DNA of 9,474 nucleotides, from positions 1 to 9,474 of the forward strand of contig VSNO01000161.1 of the NCBI GenBank assembly GCA_009774375.1, written 5' to 3'. Origin of the DNA: Lachnospiraceae bacterium (GTDB lineage Bacteria > Bacillota > Clostridia > Lachnospirales > Lachnospiraceae). A program made the translations under genes and the position numbers. Within the stretch, counting starts at the first letter, position 1. Each line of letters begins with the position of its first letter. The notes beneath the pieces were generated by a model that saw only the letters and a program-made list of their open reading frames with translations, did no database searches and was not told the DNA's origin. Below are positions 1 to 5,448 of this stretch, piece after piece.

Positions 1-68
1 CTGAAAGTCAGACTGGACGTCCGTCAGCGCATGCTGGCATCTTCCTTCGGACGCCCGTATACACAAAA

Positions 69-76
69 AAGGAGGT
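69..76 (+). promoter_or_regulatory. Strong Shine-Dalgarno site of the hisJ-like gene
   Basis: AAGGAGGT, an almost perfect match to the anti-SD of 16S rRNA, ends 9 bases before the ATG at 86 and fixes that start. The bases before it (1-68) hold no recognisable promoter. They include the imperfect inverted repeat GGACGTCCG (15-23) / CGGACGCCC (48-56) with one mismatch. Whether that is a leader structure or the tail of an upstream gene cannot be told from this window. Confidence 0.85.
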
Positions 77-85
77 TTTATTCAT

Positions 86-901
86 ATGGCGATAAAAGCA
101 GACTACCACGTCCACACCAGTTTTTCCGGGGACAGCGATGCCCCGATGGAAGAAGTGATCCGGAGAGCGGTCTCTCTTGGATTGACACATATCTGTATCA
201 CAGAGCATTTTGACCCCGATTATGTCTATGCGTCCGGCGAGACAGGCCTGTATGACCTGAACACAGATTCCTATCTGTATGAACTCCTGAAGCTCAGGGA
301 AAAATATAAAGACCAGATCCGTGTCGGATTCGGCGTGGAGCTTGGCCTGCAGCCCCATTTGAAACGGCAGCTCGCAGTGTACTCCAAATCCTACGACTTT
401 GATTTCATCATAGGATCCTCGCATCTCTGCAACCGAAAGGATCCGTACTATCCTGATTTTTACGAAGAGCGCAGCGAGGAGGAGGCGCACCGCGAATATT
501 TCGAATCGGTGCTGGAATGCATAAGATCGCTGCCCTATTTTGATGTATACGGGCATCTCGACTACGTGGTCCGCTACGGCCCGACCAGGAACGAGCGGTT
601 CACCTACGCAAGACACGCTGATGTTTTCGACAGGATACTGACGCACCTGATCGAGAATGAAAAGGGAATCGAGCTCAACACCCACGGTCTCCGCGCCGGC
701 CTCGGACAGCCCAATCCATGTACCGACATCCTGCGGCGATATCGGGAGCTCGGCGGCGAGCTCATCACGATCGGCTCCGACGCCCACACCCCCGCCGATA
801 TCGGCTCCCATTTTGACCAGGCGTGCGACATATTAAAAGCATGCGGATTCCAGTACTACTGTGTGTTCCAGAACCGCATGCCCGAATATTTTAAGCTGTA
901 A
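86..901 (+). CDS. hisJ: PHP-domain histidinol-phosphatase family protein (HisJ/HisK type)
   Basis: This 271-residue protein is a complete PHP-superfamily metallophosphoesterase of the HisJ class, whose characterised members dephosphorylate L-histidinol phosphate to L-histidinol in histidine synthesis in the cytoplasm. The full set of PHP metal ligands is visible: His8 and His10 in DYHVHTSFSGDS near the N-terminus, Glu40-His41 in ITEHFD, Glu85 in GVELG, His113 in IGSSH, His157 and Asp159 in YGHLDYV, and Asp232 and His234 in IGSDAH near the C-terminus. The length is typical of the family. The ATG at 86 is chosen because it has a near-perfect Shine-Dalgarno 9 bases upstream and puts the HxH motif at residues 8-10, as is usual. 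No other his gene is in the window, so it is either an unlinked histidine gene or a PHP phosphatase with another phosphoester substrate. Fold and metal site are certain; the substrate is inferred. It converges on mnmA, with only 20 bases between the stop codons and no clear terminator hairpin. Confidence 0.88.
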   Translation: MAIKADYHVHTSFSGDSDAPMEEVIRRAVSLGLTHICITEHFDPDYVYASGETGLYDLNTDSYLYELLKLREKYKDQIRVGFGVELGLQPHLKRQLAVYSKSYDFDFIIGSSHLCNRKDPYYPDFYEERSEEEAHREYFESVLECIRSLPYFDVYGHLDYVVRYGPTRNERFTYARHADVFDRILTHLIENEKGIELNTHGLRAGLGQPNPCTDILRRYRELGGELITIGSDAHTPADIGSHFDQACDILKACGFQYYCVFQNRMPEYFKL

Positions 902-921
902 GCACTATAAATCTATAAAAT

Positions 922-2010
922 CTATAAATCTGAAATGATCGTACCGCCGCCGAGGACATGATCCTCCTGGTAAAACACAATTGCCTGTCCGGGTGTCACT
1001 GCCCTGACAGGCTTTTTGAAACTGCACTTTACCCGTCCATTCTGCAGCTTCTCGATCACGCACGTCTCCCCCGCATGGGAATACCGGATCTTTGCCGTCA
1101 CCTCCATCGGCTCCACCAGGTCCTCAACCGCCATGAAATTCAAATCGTCACACACGAGGGAGTCTGCGAAGACGTCCTGTGCTTCCCCGATCACCACCTC
1201 GTTGGTCTCCGGCCTGATCCCTGTCACGAACACAGGATGCCCCATCGCGAGATTCAGTCCTTTCCGCTGTCCTATCGTATAATGTATGATCCCCCTGTGC
1301 TGTCCCAGGACCGTTCCTGCCGCCGTGACAAAATTGCCGGGTGCCGGTATCCTGTCAGCCCGCGCCTCTCTCCGGATCACCGCCGCATAATCATTGTCCG
1401 GCACAAAGCAGATGTCCTGGCTGTCTGGCTTTGCCGCCACAGGAAGATCCAGCCGCTTTGCCAGTTCCCTAATCTCATCCTTCTCATGGTCACCGACCGG
1501 CATCAGCGTATGTGCCAGCTGGTATTGTGTGAGATTATACAGGGCATACGTCTGGTCCTTTTTCGCCGTGACAGAGCTGCGCACCGCATACCTTCCATTA
1601 TCAAGCCGTATGATCCGCGCGTAATGCCCTGTCGCGATATAGTCCGCCCCCAGTTCCATGCTCCGGCGCAGGAGCGATTCCCACTTCACATACCTGTTGC
1701 ACAGGATACAGGGGTTCGGTGTCCTTCCGCGCAGATATTCCTCCACAAACGGATCGATCACGCAGGCCCGGAACTCCCGCCTGAAATTCAGCACATAGTG
1801 CGGTATGTCCAGTTTTTCCGCCACATGCCGCGCATCCTCCACGGCGCTCAGGCCGCAGCATCCGCCCTCCTCTGCTGTCCGGACCTGCTCCTCATCCTGC
1901 CAGATCTGCATGGTGACGCCCATGACATCATACCCCTGTTCCTTTAGCAGGTAAGCTGCCACCGACGAATCCACCCCGCCCGACATTCCTACGACCACCC
2001 TTTTTCCCAT
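922..2010 (-). CDS. mnmA: tRNA-specific 2-thiouridylase MnmA
   Basis: This 362-residue cytoplasmic enzyme thiolates U34 at the tRNA wobble position (Lys, Glu and Gln tRNAs) to 2-thiouridine, using ATP to adenylate the base and a persulfide as sulfur donor. The N-terminal PP-loop GMSGGVDSS (residues 8-16) binds ATP. The catalytic cysteines are Cys104 in NPCILCN and Cys201 in SQDICFV, matching the two essential cysteines of the E. coli enzyme; Cys101 is an additional cysteine in the first motif. Other family signatures are TGHYARI (127-133), KDQTYALYNL (151-160) and YTIGQRKGLN in the C-terminal half, followed by the usual C-terminal beta-barrel. The ATG at 2010 is about 8 codons before the PP-loop, as expected. 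Its Shine-Dalgarno is modest: an AAAGG about 11 bases upstream. A sigma-A promoter lies about 45-75 bases upstream on the same strand. It is probably a single-gene transcript, converging on the hisJ-like gene. No sulfur-donor gene (cysteine desulfurase) is adjacent. Confidence 0.97.
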   Translation of the reverse strand: MGKRVVVGMSGGVDSSVAAYLLKEQGYDVMGVTMQIWQDEEQVRTAEEGGCCGLSAVEDARHVAEKLDIPHYVLNFRREFRACVIDPFVEEYLRGRTPNPCILCNRYVKWESLLRRSMELGADYIATGHYARIIRLDNGRYAVRSSVTAKKDQTYALYNLTQYQLAHTLMPVGDHEKDEIRELAKRLDLPVAAKPDSQDICFVPDNDYAAVIRREARADRIPAPGNFVTAAGTVLGQHRGIIHYTIGQRKGLNLAMGHPVFVTGIRPETNEVVIGEAQDVFADSLVCDDLNFMAVEDLVEPMEVTAKIRYSHAGETCVIEKLQNGRVKCSFKKPVRAVTPGQAIVFYQEDHVLGGGTIISDL

Positions 2011-2055
2011 AACCCTGTCTGCCTTTCATCCAATTCTATTCCGAACTCTGTCTGA

Positions 2056-2084
2056 ATGATAGCATTTGCCTCCCTGATTGTCAA
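2056..2084 (-). promoter_or_regulatory. Sigma-A promoter of mnmA
   Basis: Read on the minus strand, a perfect -35 TTGACA (2079-2084) is separated by exactly 17 bases from a -10 TATCAT (2056-2061). Transcription should start near 2049, giving a leader of roughly 40 bases before the mnmA ATG. The predicted promoter ends about 40 bases short of the MITE-like element at 2124-2257. Confidence 0.75.
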
Positions 2085-2152
2085 CAGCGGACCAGACCGG
2101 ACTGTGCGGGACACGAACGCCTTGTTACTGTTCACTCCGTTCCCAGTAACAG

Positions 2153-2194
2153 GTAAAAATCCATGCAAAATTTGCTTCGCAAATGGATTTTTAC
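2153..2194. repeat. Long imperfect hairpin inside the MITE-like element
   Basis: GTAAAAATCCA (2153-2163) is the exact reverse complement of TGGATTTTTAC (2184-2194). Nested inside is TTTGC (2171-2175), loop TTC, GCAAA (2179-2183), leaving a one-sided 7-base bulge (2164-2170). The right arm ends in a run of five T after a stem, so transcription towards cotH could read it as a terminator-like structure, although no gene ends just upstream on that strand. Confidence 0.75.
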
Positions 2195-2217
2195 TTGATA
2201 CATGTACGTTTTCATAC

Positions 2218-2242
2218 GGACTTAGCAGTAAATGCTAAGTCC
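2218..2242. repeat. 10-bp perfect hairpin inside the MITE-like element
   Basis: GGACTTAGCA (2218-2227) and TGCTAAGTCC (2233-2242) are perfect inverted repeats separated by the 5-base loop GTAAA. It lies just inside the right terminal repeat of the element. No T-run follows, so it is not a standard terminator. Confidence 0.8.
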
Positions 2243-2313
2243 TGTGTGAACAGTAACACGCCTTTCACACTGCTTTAATGCATAACAGAATTACTTAAAT
2301 TCATGGTAAATAA

Positions 2314-2342
2314 TTGATTTATTAAAGCTAATATGATATAAT
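2314..2342 (+). promoter_or_regulatory. Extended -10 sigma-A promoter of the cotH operon
   Basis: TTGATT (2314-2319), a 17-base spacer, then a perfect TATAAT (2337-2342) preceded by the extended -10 dinucleotide TG (2334-2335). Transcription should start near 2349, about 40 bases before the GTG of the CotH-like gene. This is the only strong promoter seen ahead of the five-gene run. The perfect inverted repeat GCTTTAAT (2272-2279) / ATTAAAGC (2321-2328) has its right arm inside the promoter spacer and could be an operator, but no regulator is known for it. Confidence 0.72.
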
Positions 2343-2388
2343 CCAAATCAGCAAATTTGAGGCTGTATACAAGTGAGGAAGATCAGAA

Positions 2389-4086
2389 GTGAGAAGGTAC
2401 AAAAAGTATTTTGTGAGGATCATACGATTGTTATTGATGACAGTTCTTGCCGCCGGCATTGTGAAATGGACCCGCACGGATCATGAAGCTCTGCACGTTC
2501 AGGACGGCAGACCTGAACTTTCGGTCTGGATCTCTGACAACCTCTGCGTCAAATGGTGGAAAAACGAAGCGGATGATACTTACTGTATCTTCCTCCCGGG
2601 CGCTGTGAGGGACCGGAAGATGCGCCTGACTTTCGGCGGAATCCCGTATGCCTTTATCGATGGCAGAAAGGTCGCCAGCGGCAGTAGATATTGTCTTTCC
2701 CAGGGAACACACAGTCTTAAGATTGGGGAGGATGACAGTACCGTCTGCACTTTGTCAGTGTGGCATACATCAGATATACCTGTTTTGTTCATACAGACGC
2801 GGTCCGGCTCGACGCAGGAGATCCATTCATCAAAGCTGCTGTCAGAACCCGGGAAGATTATGATCATGGACAGCCGTGGACGCAGCTATTTTGAGGGAAA
2901 CCTTGATGAGATCCACTGCCGTGGGAATTCTTCTTTTGACAAGACAGATAAAAAGTCATATACGATAAAGCTGCAGGACAAAACGGATCTGTTTGAGATG
3001 GGCGCTGCCAGGAAATGGATCTTAACAGCAAATGCCTTTGACGATACGCTGGTCAGAAATGCGGCTGCTTTTTCCATCGCAGAGCTGCTCAGCCTTCCCT
3101 ACACACCCAAATTCCAGCATGTGGATGTATATATAAATGGCGATTTCACCGGCAATTACCTGCTGACCGAAAAAGTCGAGGTCGGGAAAAACCGGGTCAA
3201 TATCAGAAACCTCGAAAAAGAAGTCGAATCCTTAAACGAAGATGCGAACCTGAAGGATACGGAATTTTTTATGGAACCGCAGGGACGGCTTTTCAGCACA
3301 AAGGGATACCGCATCCCGGCAGAACCCGATGACATATCCGGCGGCTATCTGCTGGAGCTCGAGACGAGCGACAGATATGGCCTGGAAGCCAGCGGTTTTC
3401 TCACATCGAGAATGCAGCCAGTTGTTTTTGCCAGTCCCAAATATGCATCTTGCGACCAGGTATCTTATATAGCAGGGCTTTATCAGGACTTTGAGGATGC
3501 GGTATTTTCCGCAGACGGGCACAGCCCCTACACTGGAAAAGCATACCATGAATACATCGACATGGATTCCTTTGCACGGAAATATCTGCTCGAGGAACTT
3601 GTCAAAAATCTGGACGCCTCCTTCACCAGCCAGTACATCTACAAATATGACGACCGCATCAGCAGCAGGTTCTATGCGGGTCCCTGCTGGGATTATGACA
3701 AATCGATCGCCGCATCAGGGATCACCGAAGACGGCATCGACCTGAACGATCCGGATGGATTGTACGCCGCTGTGCAGGAAAAAGATTCCGACATATGGTA
3801 TGCCCTGTATCAGCACGAGGACTTTAGAAAGACAGCCGCCGCGATATTTTTTGAGGAGCTCGAACCAGGCCTGAGAGAGGATTTCGCAGAAATGATCTCC
3901 GGGTACAGCGAGAGGATCCACGACTCCAGCGACTGCAATATGATACGCTGGAATACCTTCCCCCAGGCAGGAACGATCGCGGAAAAAAGGATCCTGTACA
4001 GCGGGAAAATGCTCGAACTGGCCAGCTTTATCGACAGGCGTCTTGACTTTCTGGCGGGCGAGTGGGAGGTGCTGCGGGATGACTGA
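2389..4086 (+). CDS. CotH-like kinase family protein with N-terminal membrane segment
   Basis: This 565-residue protein has the CotH kinase domain. B. subtilis CotH is an atypical protein kinase that phosphorylates spore-coat proteins. A basic N-terminus (MRRYKKYFVR) and hydrophobic segment (about residues 11-25) form a signal anchor or signal peptide. Residues 40-140 look beta-rich and match no domain I recognise. The CotH domain covers about 150-560, with RGNSS (178-182) and KKSYTIKL (188-195) as the nucleotide-binding region, TLVRN (to Arg223-Asn224), NGDFTGNYLLTEKVE (250-264), NLDASF with Asp409, and the family hallmark WDYDKS (434-439), whose Asp435 and Asp437 are probable metal or catalytic residues. 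All key motifs look intact. The start is a GTG with GAGG 10 bases upstream; it retains the N-terminal basic and hydrophobic segment. The gene overlaps the VTC gene by 8 bp. The target protein is unknown. Unlike B. subtilis CotH, the membrane signal suggests an extracytoplasmic kinase domain, which is inferred. Confidence 0.88.
   Translation: MRRYKKYFVRIIRLLLMTVLAAGIVKWTRTDHEALHVQDGRPELSVWISDNLCVKWWKNEADDTYCIFLPGAVRDRKMRLTFGGIPYAFIDGRKVASGSRYCLSQGTHSLKIGEDDSTVCTLSVWHTSDIPVLFIQTRSGSTQEIHSSKLLSEPGKIMIMDSRGRSYFEGNLDEIHCRGNSSFDKTDKKSYTIKLQDKTDLFEMGAARKWILTANAFDDTLVRNAAAFSIAELLSLPYTPKFQHVDVYINGDFTGNYLLTEKVEVGKNRVNIRNLEKEVESLNEDANLKDTEFFMEPQGRLFSTKGYRIPAEPDDISGGYLLELETSDRYGLEASGFLTSRMQPVVFASPKYASCDQVSYIAGLYQDFEDAVFSADGHSPYTGKAYHEYIDMDSFARKYLLEELVKNLDASFTSQYIYKYDDRISSRFYAGPCWDYDKSIAASGITEDGIDLNDPDGLYAAVQEKDSDIWYALYQHEDFRKTAAAIFFEELEPGLREDFAEMISGYSERIHDSSDCNMIRWNTFPQAGTIAEKRILYSGKMLELASFIDRRLDFLAGEWEVLRDD
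4064..4070 (+). promoter_or_regulatory. Shine-Dalgarno deciding the VTC gene start
   Basis: GGGAGGT ends 8 bases before the ATG at 4079, inside the last codons of the CotH-like gene. It favours that start over an in-frame ATG 12 codons upstream at 4043, whose extra residues (MTFWRASGRCCG) do not belong to the VTC fold. Confidence 0.75.
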
Positions 4087-4777
4087 ATTCAGACATGAAT
4101 ACAAGTATATCTGCACCCGCCAGCAGATCGAGACGATACGAAACAGCATCAGAGGAGTCATGCAGCCTGACAGGCATACAGACGCGGGCGGGGAATATGT
4201 GATCAGAAGCTTATATTTTGATGACTATTCTGACAGCTGCCTGCGCGACAATATCAACGGAAATGATCCAAGGGAAAAATTTCGGATCCGGATATACAAT
4301 GCGGACCTGTCATACATACGGCTCGAGCTGAAGCACAGGGAACATGGCAAGACCAGAAAGACCTCCTGCCGTATCGACGAAAGGCTGTGCATGGAAATGA
4401 TACAGGGCAGACCGCTCAGGGCAGACGCGGTGGACGCAGATATTTACAGGAAATTCTGTCTGTGGCAGCATACCAGGTTCCTGAGGCCGAAGGTCATCAC
4501 AGAATATGACCGGATCCCATACGTGTACCGCGACGGAAACGTGAGGATCACATTTGACCAGAACATAAAGGCCGGAGATTTTGTGGAAGACTTCATAAAA
4601 CAGCGGATCGCGTCACACCCTGTGATGCCCCCGGACCGCCATATATTGGAGGTAAAATTCGACGAATTCATACCGGACTTTATCTATTCCCTGGTGCAGA
4701 CGGATAAACTTCGCCAGACAACATACTCAAAATACTCTATGTGCAGAAGATACCATTTGGGAGGATACAGAACATGA
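4079..4777 (+). CDS. VTC-domain (polyphosphate polymerase-like) protein
   Basis: This 232-residue soluble protein has the VTC domain, the tunnel-shaped catalytic domain of yeast VTC4, which makes polyphosphate from ATP. Bacterial members are annotated polyphosphate polymerase domain proteins, but their product is generally unproven. The fold signatures are in order: FRHEYKY (4-10), IRSLYFDDY (42-50), REKFRIRIY (65-73), RLELKHR (81-87), TEYDRIPYV (141-149), RITFDQNIKA (156-165), ILEVKFDEFIPDFI (189-202) and the C-terminal YSKYSMCRRY (216-225). The alternating basic residues Arg69, Arg71, Lys85, Arg156 and Lys218, with Glu191, fall where VTC4 has its basic tunnel and metal-binding acid, so it is probably catalytically competent. 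There is no SPX domain or membrane segment, so it should be cytoplasmic. The start at 4079 overlaps the CotH gene by 8 bp; the stop overlaps the DUF4956 start as ATGA, indicating translational coupling. The domain is certain; the product is inferred. Confidence 0.9.
   Translation: MTEFRHEYKYICTRQQIETIRNSIRGVMQPDRHTDAGGEYVIRSLYFDDYSDSCLRDNINGNDPREKFRIRIYNADLSYIRLELKHREHGKTRKTSCRIDERLCMEMIQGRPLRADAVDADIYRKFCLWQHTRFLRPKVITEYDRIPYVYRDGNVRITFDQNIKAGDFVEDFIKQRIASHPVMPPDRHILEVKFDEFIPDFIYSLVQTDKLRQTTYSKYSMCRRYHLGGYRT
4759..4764 (+). promoter_or_regulatory. Shine-Dalgarno deciding the DUF4956 gene start
   Basis: GGGAGG ends 9 bases before the ATG at 4774, inside the end of the VTC gene. It supports that ATG, in an ATGA stop-start overlap, over an in-frame GTG at 4741. 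Confidence 0.75.
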
Positions 4778-5448
4778 GCTTTAAGGATGTCTTTAAAAAT
4801 TCATTTATGAACAGTGTGAACATGGCGGATCTGTCCGTTTCACAGATAGTAACCATATTTGGCGTCACCCTGCTCTTTGCATTGTACATTTTCTTTATCT
4901 ACCGGATACTGACCCGGAAGAATTTCTACAATAAAAGTTATAATACAGCGCTCGCGGCGGTCGCCCTGATCACGGCGGCAGTCATCATCACCATCCAGTC
5001 CAGCATTGTCGTTTCACTCGGGATGGTAGGCGCGCTGTCGATCGTGCGGTTCCGGACTGCAGTCAAAGATCCCCTTGACCTGGTCTTTATGTTCTGGGCG
5101 CTGGCGATCGGGATCATATGCGGCGTCGGATTATTTGACATCGCAGGGATCCTGTCCATTGTCGTGACAGTCATGATCTTTCTGCTGGACAGACTCCCCG
5201 TGGCTCAAAGCCCCATGATCCTGATGATCCAGGGCATCCACTGCGACATGGAGGACGCCGCCGCTGCCGTCGTGTCGCGATACGCAAAGTATTACAACAT
5301 AAAATCAAGGAATATCACGCCCGGCAGGACAAGCATCGTCATCGAACTCCGGGTAAAGGACGGCGGAGGGCTCGTGCAGGAGCTGAGCAGCCTCGACGGT
5401 ATCGAATATGTGTCCATTATCGACCACGATGGAGAGGTAACTTTTTAA
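4774..5448 (+). CDS. DUF4956 family membrane protein
   Basis: This 224-residue integral membrane protein is of the DUF4956 family, of unknown function but repeatedly found next to VTC-domain and CotH genes. About four hydrophobic segments can be seen (roughly residues 24-45, 58-80, 102-120 and 122-142). Between the second and third is the conserved family motif GALSIVRFRTAVKDP (86-100), rich in Gly, Arg and Lys beside the membrane. Residues about 148-224 form a soluble tail with an alternating beta-alpha pattern resembling a small ferredoxin/ACT-like fold, probably cytoplasmic. The glycine-rich membrane motif plus C-terminal ACT-like tail is reminiscent of MgtC/SapB proteins; this is my comparison, not an established relationship. 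The ATG at 4774 is chosen for its Shine-Dalgarno and ATGA overlap with the VTC stop. Its stop shares one base with the next ATG (TAATG). The context suggests a membrane partner of the VTC enzyme. Confidence 0.88.
   Translation: MSFKDVFKNSFMNSVNMADLSVSQIVTIFGVTLLFALYIFFIYRILTRKNFYNKSYNTALAAVALITAAVIITIQSSIVVSLGMVGALSIVRFRTAVKDPLDLVFMFWALAIGIICGVGLFDIAGILSIVVTVMIFLLDRLPVAQSPMILMIQGIHCDMEDAAAAVVSRYAKYYNIKSRNITPGRTSIVIELRVKDGGGLVQELSSLDGIEYVSIIDHDGEVTF

Larger units (their letters stand above)
2124..2257. mobile_element. MITE-like palindromic element with terminal inverted repeats and target-site duplication
   Basis: The 134-bp element begins GTTACTGTTCAC (2124-2135) and ends with the exact reverse complement GTGAACAGTAAC (2246-2257). 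It is flanked on both sides by the same 7 bases, ACGCCTT (2117-2123 and 2258-2264), as expected of a target duplication made on insertion. Inside are two strong hairpins, at 2153-2194 and 2218-2242, and the 8-bp palindrome TACATGTA (2199-2206). It has no credible coding capacity; a 60-codon frame across it (2056-2238) has no family signature or usable ribosome site. It could therefore only have been mobilised in trans by a transposase elsewhere. The structure is read directly from the sequence. The transposition origin is inferred, and the transposase family is unknown. An alternative is a chromosomal repeat with an RNA role. Confidence 0.72.

Noticed and set aside
1..68. Riboswitch or T-box tail ahead of the hisJ-like gene
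   Set aside because: An imperfect inverted repeat exists, but no T-box antiterminator core or known riboswitch consensus is visible in the 68 bases available.
8..811. 267-codon minus-strand frame opposite the hisJ-like gene
   Set aside because: The plus frame carries all PHP metal-binding motifs; the minus frame has no recognisable domain.
902..921. Terminator between hisJ-like gene and mnmA
   Set aside because: Only short tandem AATCTATAA-type repeats are present between the convergent stop codons; no GC stem with a T-run could be found.
958..1947. Long plus-strand open frame (329 codons) opposite mnmA
   Set aside because: It lies wholly antisense to a clear MnmA gene with all catalytic motifs, is rich in His, Arg, Cys and Pro as antisense frames typically are, and shows no family signature.
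2056..2238. 60-codon frame crossing the mnmA promoter and the palindromic element
   Set aside because: It runs through promoter and inverted-repeat DNA, lacks a Shine-Dalgarno and has no family signature.
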